Assembly: GCA_945873015.1 (NCBI GenBank)
Contig: CAMCBY010000265.1
Coordinates: forward strand, 1-6,195
Length of the DNA stretch: 6,195 nt
Direction of reading: 5' to 3'
Origin: Klebsiella pneumoniae
Lineage (GTDB): Bacteria; Pseudomonadota; Gammaproteobacteria; Ga0077536
Positions 1 to 5,069 of this stretch are shown piece after piece. Position 1 is the stretch's first letter; each line of letters starts with the position of its first letter. Under the pieces are notes generated by a model. The model saw nothing but the letters and a program-made list of their open reading frames with translations, had not been told where the DNA came from and ran no database searches. The position numbers and the translations under genes are program-made.

Positions 1-41
1 TTCTGCGCCTGCGCGAACCATGCTTGCGAACGTGTAGTCAT
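1..41 (-). CDS. hemL: glutamate-1-semialdehyde 2,1-aminomutase, N-terminal fragment (window edge)
   Basis: Only the first 13 codons and two bases are in the window. They read MTTRSQAWFAQAQ, which resembles the usual HemL opening (SRSETLFANAQ in Pseudomonas, from memory). HemL converts glutamate-1-semialdehyde to 5-aminolevulinate, the first committed precursor of haem, in the cytoplasm using PLP. The ATG (complement of 39-41) lies 15 bases after the thiE stop, with a purine-rich AGAAG about six bases upstream as a possible ribosome site, so it is probably the next gene of the same transcript. The thiD-thiE-hemL order is the one known in Pseudomonas, which supports the call. The catalytic lysine and PLP region lie outside the window, so the identification rests on a short N-terminus plus context. 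Confidence 0.7.
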   Translation of the reverse strand, partial: MTTRSQAWFAQAQ

Positions 42-56
42 GGAATGCTTCTAACC

Positions 57-707
57 TCAAAAACGGTGGATATGTGAAAGCGGCGCTGCGAAGGCGCGTG
101 CGGCGGCCGTCACATCAGGCTTGTCGAACAAGGCGCCGATGACCGCCAGCATACTGGCGCCGGCGGACAGCAAAGCCTCGGCATTCTCGGCCGTAATGCC
201 GCCTATCGCAACGATGGGCACTGGCAATTCGGCGGCGGCTTGCTGCAATACTGCGATAGGGCAGGGCCGTGCGTGCGGCTTGGTCGCAGACAAATAACAA
301 CTGCCGAACGCCACATAATCCGCGCCCGCGGCGACTGCCTCACGGGCGAGTTCGAGCGAGTCATAGCAGGACACACCGATAATGCGTGCCGCACCGAGCA
401 GCGCACGCGCAGCGTCAATATCGCCGTCGTCGCGACCGATATGCACGCCGGCCGCGCCGATATCGGCCGCGAGTTCGACGGCGTCGTTTACGACGAGAGG
501 CACACCCCGGCGGTGACATGCGCTGACCAGCGCGGTCGCGCGACGACGTCGCTCGTCGGCAGAAGCTGATTTATCACGATACTGGACCAGGGCTGCGCCG
601 CCTTCGATGGCGGCCACCACGCGCGCGACCAGCAGCGCGTCGTCGGTGGGATTATCCGGGGTCAGCGCATAAAGCCCGCGACGGGGCAGGACAGGAATGG
701 ATGTCAT
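57..707 (-). CDS. thiE: thiamine-phosphate synthase ThiE
   Basis: Cytoplasmic TIM-barrel enzyme that joins HMP-pyrophosphate and thiazole phosphate to give thiamine phosphate. The 216-residue product has normal family length and the motifs in order: GLYALTPD (11-18), VQYRDK (41-46, pyrophosphate-binding Arg/Lys), VNDAVELAAD (73-82), GVHIGRDD (87-94), GVSCYDSLE (111-119), GADYVAFGSCYLSATKP (128-144) and VAIGGIT (166-172). I chose the ATG at 705-707 because the YALT strand then sits at the normal distance from the N-terminus and because it overlaps the thiD stop as ATGA, which suggests translational coupling. The frame stays open upstream to 866, but that extension reads antiparallel through real thiD sequence. 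One variation: the usual HLGQxD reads HIGRDD, with Arg for Gln. It supplies the coupling step for the HMP-PP made by the adjacent ThiD. Confidence 0.95.
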   Translation of the reverse strand: MTSIPVLPRRGLYALTPDNPTDDALLVARVVAAIEGGAALVQYRDKSASADERRRRATALVSACHRRGVPLVVNDAVELAADIGAAGVHIGRDDGDIDAARALLGAARIIGVSCYDSLELAREAVAAGADYVAFGSCYLSATKPHARPCPIAVLQQAAAELPVPIVAIGGITAENAEALLSAGASMLAVIGALFDKPDVTAAARAFAAPLSHIHRF

Positions 708-1510
708 GATCTGAAGGCAAAACCTCGTCGTGGAATATGCTGGCGACTGCCGGGGCGCCAGGCGCGCTCGACCGCAAGGTGCACAAAACGTTGCGCATCG
801 ATGACCGCCGTGCGCAATGAGCGTCCCGCGGCCAGACCGCAGGCGATACCGGTCGCCAAGGTGCAACCAGTGCCGTGATAGTCGCCTGCATAGCGCTTCA
901 TGGCGAAGGTTTCCGTGGCCCCGCCATGGCTGTGCAGCTGATTGACGATATCCTCCCCGTCGGCCAGCGCATCGGTCAGTAATACATTCTCGCAGCCACG
1001 CTCAAGCAAGGCGGCGACCGCCGCATCAGCAGTATCGTGCCCACCAAAATGCAGGGCTTCGAGTCGGTTCGGCGTGACAACGGTTGCGCAGGGTAGCAAT
1101 TCACTCAGAAAGCTCTGCTCCATCTGCGCTTGAATCAACGTGCCGCCAGAGCCGGCACGCAGCAGTGGATCGATGACCAAGGGGCAGCCGCGCAGCCGCT
1201 CTTTGAACAGCCGCGCCAGCGCCGAGCACAAATCCGCAGTCGGCAGCAGGCCGAGTTTGCACGCGTGGACGGGAAACTCCTCTAAAAGGAGCGCGACCTG
1301 GGCGAGCACGTCGTCGACTGCCATCGGCAGCACGCGCCGTACCTCGGCGGTGTTCTGAATGGTCCAGGCGCTGACCACGGTTAACGCCAGGCAGTCAAAG
1401 GCGGCGCAGGTTTCGATATCGGCCTGGATACCGGCCGTGCTCGGATCGTGACCGCCGATACACAGCACGACCGCCGGCGAGTGCGCTGACAATGGCGGCG
1501 TATCGGTCAA
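704..1510 (-). CDS. thiD: hydroxymethylpyrimidine/phosphomethylpyrimidine kinase ThiD
   Basis: Ribokinase-fold kinase that phosphorylates HMP and HMP-P to HMP-PP, the pyrimidine substrate of ThiE. Visible motifs in the 268-residue product: GGHDPSTAGIQAD (19-31), TIQNT (50-54), KLGLL (85-89), VIDPLLRAGSGGTL (112-125), VTPNRLEA (145-152) and the anion-hole segment HGTGCTLATG (212-221) with the expected Cys216. GHDPS, LRAGSGG and the C-terminal HIPRR resemble the Pseudomonas branch (QFVPRR) more than the enterobacterial one. The start is TTG, overlapping the hemJ stop as TTGA; there is no strong Shine-Dalgarno, so translation is probably coupled to hemJ. The next in-frame start (a GTG inside the first beta strand) would remove part of the fold. 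Oddity: the usual DPSGGAGIQAD loop is one residue shorter (DPS-TAGIQAD), close to the substrate. Confidence 0.94.
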   Translation of the reverse strand: MTDTPPLSAHSPAVVLCIGGHDPSTAGIQADIETCAAFDCLALTVVSAWTIQNTAEVRRVLPMAVDDVLAQVALLLEEFPVHACKLGLLPTADLCSALARLFKERLRGCPLVIDPLLRAGSGGTLIQAQMEQSFLSELLPCATVVTPNRLEALHFGGHDTADAAVAALLERGCENVLLTDALADGEDIVNQLHSHGGATETFAMKRYAGDYHGTGCTLATGIACGLAAGRSLRTAVIDAQRFVHLAVERAWRPGSRQHIPRRGFAFRS

Positions 1511-1935
1511 AACGGCTGCACGATGGCGAGTAATACTGCGCCAACCAGCACCAAGACAGGTGCCTCATTCAGCCAGCGGTAGAAAACGTGGCCGCGTCGG
1601 TTGTTATCTGTTGCGAAGCGTACCAGCAGGCGACCGAGATAAAGGTGATAGACCACCAACCCCACGACCAGCGCGAGTTTGAGGTGCAGCCAATGCGTAT
1701 GGACGAACCATTCCGTGCCGCGCATCGCCACCAGCGCAGCACCGGAGGCAAGGGTCAGCAGGCCGCCGGGCGTCATGATGCCGCGATAGAGTTTGCGTTC
1801 CATGATCTTGAAGCGCGCAATGCCCGGTGCGTCCTCAGTCATGGCGTGGTAGACGTAGAGTCGCGGCAGGTAGAACAGGGCGGCGAACCAGGTCACCATA
1901 AAAATCACATGGAAGGCTTTCACCCACAGGTACAT
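1507..1935 (-). CDS. hemJ: HemJ-type protoporphyrinogen IX oxidase (CopD/UPF0093 family membrane protein)
   Basis: A 142-residue integral membrane protein with about four hydrophobic helices (roughly 4-25, 53-71, 82-100 and 124-140), the normal size and layout of HemJ. This family performs the oxygen-independent oxidation of protoporphyrinogen IX to protoporphyrin IX in many proteobacteria that lack HemG and HemY. Family-like features seen: the N-terminal helix with KAFHVIFMVTWFA (His9, Trp16), LPRLYVYH (Arg25), MERKLYRGIMTPG (45-57), the LKL lysine (Lys86) and RWLNEAPVL (Asn123). It is the first gene of the minus-strand run and overlaps thiD by TTGA. The haem role fits hemL at the distal end of the same run. 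The ATG at 1933-1935 begins directly before the first helix; only a weak GAG lies upstream. Function is assigned by family; related CopD-like proteins have other roles, but length and motifs favour HemJ. Confidence 0.88.
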   Translation of the reverse strand: MYLWVKAFHVIFMVTWFAALFYLPRLYVYHAMTEDAPGIARFKIMERKLYRGIMTPGGLLTLASGAALVAMRGTEWFVHTHWLHLKLALVVGLVVYHLYLGRLLVRFATDNNRRGHVFYRWLNEAPVLVLVGAVLLAIVQPF

Positions 1936-1942
1936 AACTCGG

Positions 1943-2071
1943 CTCGCGTGGCTGGATGGGGAATTCTACGACGGGATTGAGGCCGGGCAGGCGCGTTGGG
2001 CCAAAAAAGCCTTCATGCGTGTTGGCCAGGGGATGGGCGCGGCGATTGACCGCCCTGCCGTAGACAGATAA
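1943..2071 (+). pseudogene. orphan reading-frame tail, possible remnant of a lost gene
   Basis: One plus-strand frame is open from 1874 to the TAA at 2069-2071. From 1943 it reads as a plausible protein C-terminus: LAWLDGEFYDGIEAG, then QARWAKKAFMRVGQGMGAAI, then DRPAVDR. Codons are rich in purines at the first position and in G/C at the third, as in real genes. There is no ATG, GTG or TTG in the frame before the ATG at 2015, and its upstream part would overlap the start of hemJ on the other strand. It therefore cannot be an intact gene beginning in the normal way. It may be the decayed end of a gene displaced by rearrangement, or chance in GC-rich DNA. I do not recognise the family, and it does not look like ArgC. 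Confidence 0.2.
1963..1968 (-). promoter_or_regulatory. candidate -10 element for hemJ-thiD-thiE-hemL
   Basis: Read on the minus strand, this is TAGAAT (5 of 6 to TATAAT), placed to give a leader of about 20 bases before the hemJ ATG. No convincing -35 hexamer lies 16-18 bases upstream (the sequence there is GC-rich), so it may be weak or activator-dependent, or chance. Confidence 0.25.
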
Positions 2072-2074
2072 CTT
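2046..2074 (+). promoter_or_regulatory. candidate sigma-70 promoter for the DUF6776-like and bactofilin genes
   Basis: TTGACC at 2046-2051 matches the -35 consensus at 5 of 6 positions. It is followed after 17 bases by TAACTT (2069-2074), which has the key T, A and final T of a -10 element; GATAAC at 2067 is an alternative. It would leave a leader of roughly 155 bases before the ATG at 2240, crossing the GC-rich palindromic patch. The call is from hexamer match and spacing only. Confidence 0.3.
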
Positions 2075-2239
2075 TCGGGGCTACTCCGCAACCGGTCGCC
2101 AAGCTGCGGCGGGGCGCGCCGGCGCAGGCCTGCCGCGTTCACCGCCCAACCTCATACCAAGCATGTGCCCAGATTCGCTCATCCACAGGGACGCTCCGAC
2201 CGTCAGCTCGCTCGCCATCGAAGTCCTCGGTCTAGGGCA

Positions 2240-2950
2240 ATGAAGCTCGTTATCAAACAGCATCGGCCGCTGCGCCGCGTATTGATCGGTGCCGGTATCG
2301 TCGCCGTGACTCTGCTGGTGGTGGCGCTGGTGCTCGACTTTGGGCAATGGCGCACGCTCGCGCGGGCAATGGTGCCGAATGTAGGCAACCACGCGTCGGG
2401 CGACGAGTTGCCCCGTCTGCGTGAGGAAAACGCCAATCTGCGCTACGAAGTAGCGCGTCTCAAACGCGGCGAAGAAATCGACAAATCTGCGCGCAGCGAC
2501 AACCATCTTCAGTTCATGCAGATGCAGGCCGAGGTTGCCAAGCTCAAGGCCGATATCAAGTTTTACCGCGATGTGGTCGGAGCGTCGAATACCGACGGCG
2601 GTGCGCAGATCAAGGGCATTCAGCTCAAACCACTCGACACGCCCGGACGCTTCAGTTACCGCCTGGTGCTGGCCCACATCGACGAAAACGATAAGGAAGC
2701 CGAGGGCTCGATACGGTTACTGGTCAAGGGTGAACTGAAGGGACAGAGCAAAGCGCTGCTCCAGAGCGAACTCATCGAAGCCGGCTCGGACAGCCTGAAC
2801 TTCAAATTCAAACATTTCCGACTGTTCGAGGGTTCCCTCAAACTGCCGGACGGGTTCATCCCCCGCCAGATCAGCGTAGCCGTACAGAGTAGAATCCCCG
2901 TCGCGAGCTCGTCGTCCGAAACCTACGACTGGGCCGCGGTGCAGAACTGA
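2240..2950 (+). CDS. DUF6776-like membrane-anchored coiled-coil protein of unknown function
   Basis: The 236-residue product has a short basic N-terminus (KLVIKQHRPLRR), one transmembrane helix at about 14-33, and then a periplasmic-type region if the positive-inside rule holds. Heptad-like Leu/Glu/Lys sequence from about 56 to 110 (LPRLREENANLRYEVARLK) indicates a coiled coil. It ends at FYRDVVG, after which comes a folded beta-rich C-terminal part (about 123-225), including KLPDGFIPRQISVAV. I recall this architecture, next to a bactofilin and erpA, from Pseudomonas proteins annotated DUF6776; no function is established. The frame extends back to a GTG at 2165, but the ATG at 2240 puts the basic N-terminus just before the helix and has AGGG immediately upstream. 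The bactofilin starts 11 bases after the stop, so the two are probably co-translated and may act together at the envelope. Confidence 0.85.
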   Translation: MKLVIKQHRPLRRVLIGAGIVAVTLLVVALVLDFGQWRTLARAMVPNVGNHASGDELPRLREENANLRYEVARLKRGEEIDKSARSDNHLQFMQMQAEVAKLKADIKFYRDVVGASNTDGGAQIKGIQLKPLDTPGRFSYRLVLAHIDENDKEAEGSIRLLVKGELKGQSKALLQSELIEAGSDSLNFKFKHFRLFEGSLKLPDGFIPRQISVAVQSRIPVASSSSETYDWAAVQN

Positions 2951-2961
2951 GGAACCGGTAG

Positions 2962-3384
2962 ATGTTGGGCAGAAGCAAGAAACGCAAGCCGTCGAAAATC
3001 GACTCGCTTATCGGCCACCAGTCACGATTGGTCGGCGATATCCGGTTTGGAGGAGGGCTGCATGTCGATGGCCAGATCAAGGGCAATGTCGCCTCTGACG
3101 GTGATGACAGGGCGACCTTGACCGTCAGTGATCGCGGCGGAATTGAGGGCGAGGTGCGGGTGCCCTACATCATATTGAACGGTGTGGTGCGCGGTGATGT
3201 CTATGCCTCGGAGCATGTCGAGCTGGCATCCAGCGCGCGAGTCGAGGGCGACGTCTACTATGCGCTGATCGAAATGGCGATGGGGGCCGAGGTCAACGGC
3301 AAGCTGGTGCGGATCGCAGATGCCCATCGCGCGCCGCTGGCGCTCGACCACGACGGTCGGGTCACCGAAGCGGACTACGAATAG
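2962..3384 (+). CDS. bactofilin (polymer-forming cytoskeletal protein)
   Basis: Bactofilins self-assemble without nucleotides into filaments, often at the inner membrane, where they scaffold cell-wall enzymes. This 140-residue protein has the family shape: a short basic tail (MLGRSKKRKPSK), then a right-handed beta-helix core of about 14-118 built from repeated hydrophobic-x-Gly turns (SLIGHQSRLVGDI, LHVDGQIKGNV, LTVSDRGGIEGEV, ILNGVVRGDVYA, SARVEGDVYY, AEVNGKLVRI), then a short acidic tail. There is no transmembrane segment. A GAGGA Shine-Dalgarno at 2949-2953 overlaps the stop codon of the upstream gene and sits eight bases before the ATG, which fixes the start and implies coupling. In other bacteria bactofilins work with M23 peptidases (H. 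pylori CcmA, for example). An M23 gene lies nearby on the other strand, but a link is inference. Confidence 0.92.
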   Translation: MLGRSKKRKPSKIDSLIGHQSRLVGDIRFGGGLHVDGQIKGNVASDGDDRATLTVSDRGGIEGEVRVPYIILNGVVRGDVYASEHVELASSARVEGDVYYALIEMAMGAEVNGKLVRIADAHRAPLALDHDGRVTEADYE

Positions 3385-3426
3385 GCACAAGTGCCACGAG
3401 GTTGAATAGTGCCGTGGTAGGCACTA
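3384..3426. repeat. clustered GGCAC/GTGCC inverted repeats upstream of erpA
   Basis: Two inverted repeats built from the same pentamer lie in the 85 bases before erpA. The first is GGCAC-AA-GTGCC (3384-3395), starting on the last base of the bactofilin stop. The second has perfect 7-bp arms, TAGTGCC (3407-3413) and GGCACTA (3420-3426), around the six bases GTGGTA. The four pentamers can pair in alternative ways in RNA, or act as a repeated operator in DNA. No T-run follows the second stem, so it is a poor intrinsic terminator. Confidence 0.6.
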
Positions 3427-3430
3427 CCTT
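3402..3430 (+). promoter_or_regulatory. candidate erpA promoter with a dyad in the spacer
   Basis: TTGAAT (3402-3407, 4 of 6 to the -35) and TACCTT (3425-3430, retaining T, A and the final T of the -10) are 17 bases apart. This would start transcription near 3437, about 30 bases before erpA. The 7-bp inverted repeat 3407-3426 fills the spacer, a position where a bound repressor or activator could control the promoter. It does not match the IscR consensus sites as I remember them. Confidence 0.35.
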
Positions 3431-3469
3431 CATGGCCTCACAGTCGCAGAACCACAGGTAAGTATCGTG

Positions 3470-3811
3470 ATGGAAGTTCAGGAAAATCCGCTCATTTTCA
3501 CCAACTCGGCGGCCACGAAAGTGCGTCAGTTGATCGACGAGGAAGGCGATCAGAACCTCATGCTGCGGGTGTTTGTCTCTGGTGGTGGCTGCTCAGGTTT
3601 CCAGTACGGGTTCACGTTCGATCAGAACGAAACCGAGGGGGACACCATCGTTGAGAACCAAGGCGTAAAGCTGTTGGTCGACCCGATGAGTGTGCAATAC
3701 CTCATGGGGGCCGAGATTGATTACAGCGAGGGCCTGGAAGGGTCGCAATTTGTGATTCGTAATCCGAACGCGACCACGACCTGTGGGTGTGGGTCGTCTT
3801 TCTCGGTCTGA
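3470..3811 (+). CDS. erpA: iron-sulfur cluster insertion protein ErpA (A-type carrier)
   Basis: A-type carrier that accepts Fe-S clusters from the Isc/Suf scaffold and delivers them to apo-enzymes, in E. coli including those of isoprenoid synthesis and respiration. The 113-residue product aligns along its whole length with E. coli ErpA: LIFTNSAATKVRQLI, LRVFVSGGGCSGFQYGFTFD, VDPMSVQYLMGAEIDY, EGLEGSQFVIRNPNA and the C-terminal CGCGSSF. All three cluster-binding cysteines are present (41, 105 and 107 from the ATG). A GTG immediately before the ATG (3467) is an equally possible start: the AGG at 3456-3458 is eight bases from the GTG and eleven from the ATG, so the N-terminus is uncertain by one residue. 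It follows the bactofilin by about 85 bases and has its own candidate promoter. Confidence 0.97.
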   Translation: MEVQENPLIFTNSAATKVRQLIDEEGDQNLMLRVFVSGGGCSGFQYGFTFDQNETEGDTIVENQGVKLLVDPMSVQYLMGAEIDYSEGLEGSQFVIRNPNATTTCGCGSSFSV

Positions 3812-3840
3812 CCGCCACACCAGACATGTCGAGTCCCTAT

Positions 3841-3874
3841 GCGCGCGGACGCCGCCGGTAGACGGTTCGCGCGC
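3841..3874. repeat. GC-rich hairpin in the convergent erpA/anmK gap
   Basis: Perfect 7-bp arms GCGCGCG (3841-3847) and CGCGCGC (3868-3874) enclose 20 bases in which an inner CCG/CGG can also pair. It lies about 30 bases past the erpA stop and about 40 past the anmK stop. It has no T-run on either side, so it may stabilise 3' ends or help slow polymerase rather than terminate alone. Confidence 0.45.
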
Positions 3875-3889
3875 CTGCAGGGCCAAACT

Positions 3890-3908
3890 GCCGCGACTTG
3901 CGGCTTTT
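3890..3908 (+). terminator. weak intrinsic terminator after erpA, possibly bidirectional
   Basis: Stem GCCGC (3890-3894) / GCGGC (3900-3904) with loop GACTT is followed by TTTT at 3905-3908. It lies 78 bases after the erpA stop and just beyond the end of convergent anmK. Read on the minus strand, the same stem is followed by AGTTT. The stem is short and the U-tract is only four bases, so strength is doubtful. Confidence 0.45.
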
Positions 3909-3911
3909 GAC

Positions 3912-5069
3912 TCACTTCTCCTGCGACGGTGTCGCGGCATAGACCGCGCCGAGCGTCACGGCCTGCGCCTCCCCGCCGGTAGTCACTTGAACCGGCCGCT
4001 GCTGCAAGCGCATAAACGCCAACCACGCAAACGCGCAGGCCTCGACCAAGTCCGGATCGACGCCCACCAAACTGGTCGATGAGACAACCATCGGCGCCAG
4101 GCGCCGGGTGAGTCCCTGCATGAGATGGCTGTTGTGGGCTCCACCGCCGCAAACCAACAGCCTGGCGGCCCAATCGCGTCCCGTTCGTTCTACCTCTCGG
4201 GCAAGCGTCTCAATCGTGAGGGCTGCGAGAGTCGCTTGTACATCCGCAGGCGATACGGAGGCGAAATCATGTTGTGCGAGGAAAGCGTCAAGGTAGGCGA
4301 GGTTGAACACTTCGCGGCCCGTACTTTTGGGCGGTGGCGCCACGAAATAAGGGTTCTGCAACAGCGCCTCCAATAGCTTTCGATGAAGCGTGCCGCTCGC
4401 CGCCCAACGTCCATCGAGGTCGTAAGGCGTATCGCAATGCCTGGCACACCAGCTATCCAAGAGGCAATTGCCGGGGCCGGTGTCGTACCCTTGTATCGCC
4501 GTATCCGCCCGTGCGGGCAATAGCGATATATTGGAGATGCCTCCTATATTGGCGACGATGCGGTTTTCCTCCGGGCGCCGCAACAACCATTGGTGGAAGG
4601 CGGGTACTAGTGGCGCGCCTTCACCGCCATAAGCGATATCCATCGAACGAAAATCGCCGACGGTGGTAATACCGAGACGGGCCGCAATCACAGCCGGACT
4701 GCCAATCTGAATGCTGTATGGGTATCCGGCGCGCGGCGCATGACGCAAGGTTTGGCCGTGGCTGCCGACGGCGTGCACCTCATCGCTGCGCGTCCCGCAG
4801 CGCTCAAGGAGCATCGCAGCGGCGAGCGCAAACCATTCACCTACTTCAATGTCGAGGGACGCAAAATCGTGAAGACTGAGGCGTGCATCAGGAGTAATCG
4901 CGACATGCAGTCGCAGCCTGAGCTGCTCGGGGTAGGGATGAGTGAGTCCGCCCAGCGTGCGACATCTATCGCCGGCAATCTCCATCAGAACGGCGTCGAC
5001 GCCGTCCATACTGGTCCCGGAGATCAGCCCGAGATAAAGCCCTTCGCCGCCTGATTTCGTGCGCTTCAA
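3912..5069 (-). CDS. anmK: 1,6-anhydro-N-acetylmuramic acid kinase AnmK
   Basis: Cytoplasmic sugar kinase of cell-wall recycling: it opens and phosphorylates anhydro-MurNAc, released from turned-over peptidoglycan, to MurNAc-6-phosphate. The 385-residue product is slightly longer than the familiar 360-370. Motifs of the hexokinase-like fold: GLISGTSMDGVDAVL (14-28, ATP phosphate loop), GSHGQTLRH (102-110), VGDFRSMDIAYGGEGAPLVP (137-156), NIGGISNIS (174-182), GYDTGPGNCLLDSW (194-207, whose Asp196 I take to be the catalytic base), PPPKSTGREVFN (245-256) and CGGGAHN (307-313). The start is TTG, overlapping the upstream M23 stop as TTGA. No Shine-Dalgarno precedes it (the stretch is CTCCTCTCC), so translation probably depends on termination-reinitiation from the peptidase gene. 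No ATG lies between the TTG and the phosphate loop. Pairing with a peptidoglycan hydrolase fits its job. Confidence 0.96.
   Translation of the reverse strand: MKRTKSGGEGLYLGLISGTSMDGVDAVLMEIAGDRCRTLGGLTHPYPEQLRLRLHVAITPDARLSLHDFASLDIEVGEWFALAAAMLLERCGTRSDEVHAVGSHGQTLRHAPRAGYPYSIQIGSPAVIAARLGITTVGDFRSMDIAYGGEGAPLVPAFHQWLLRRPEENRIVANIGGISNISLLPARADTAIQGYDTGPGNCLLDSWCARHCDTPYDLDGRWAASGTLHRKLLEALLQNPYFVAPPPKSTGREVFNLAYLDAFLAQHDFASVSPADVQATLAALTIETLAREVERTGRDWAARLLVCGGGAHNSHLMQGLTRRLAPMVVSSTSLVGVDPDLVEACAFAWLAFMRLQQRPVQVTTGGEAQAVTLGAVYAATPSQEK

Larger units (their letters stand above)
1936..2239. other. divergent intergenic region between hemJ and the DUF6776-like gene
   Basis: These 304 bases separate the two divergent gene runs. 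They hold candidate promoters in both directions and an orphan coding-like tail (listed separately). A 6-bp inverted repeat GGCCAA (1999-2004) / TTGGCC (2022-2027) is also present. A very GC-rich patch at 2104-2133 contains CTGCG/CGCAG arms, the palindrome GGCGCGCC, and the perfect 10-bp palindrome GCAGGCCTGC at 2124-2133. No RNA gene, TPP riboswitch signature or argC coding sequence was found here, although argC occupies this slot in Pseudomonas. Confidence 0.6.

Noticed and set aside
708..866. N-terminal extension of thiE to an upstream ATG
   Set aside because: It would overlap 159 bases of thiD, adds a Cys/Arg-rich stretch foreign to ThiE, and the ATGA overlap start fits family length.
1588..1980. 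Plus-strand open frame of 130 codons
   Set aside because: Antisense to hemJ, with no membrane or domain signal of its own; HemJ motifs on the other strand are convincing.
2165..2239. Upstream GTG start for the DUF6776-like gene
   Set aside because: The added 25 residues (PRFAHPQGRSDRQ...) are not protein-like before a membrane anchor; the ATG at 2240 has AGGG close upstream and the basic-then-hydrophobic N-terminus.
1936..2239. TPP riboswitch controlling the thiamine genes
   Set aside because: No CTGAGA-type thi-box core or matching P-stem sequence was found on the minus strand upstream of hemJ.
2081..2677. Minus-strand open frame of 198 codons
   Set aside because: Antisense to the DUF6776-like gene and its leader; the low-complexity Arg/Pro/Ala end is typical of a GC-rich shadow frame.
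3593..4173. Minus-strand open frames crossing erpA and the anmK end
   Set aside because: They are shadows of erpA and anmK in other frames, with Arg/Pro-rich composition.
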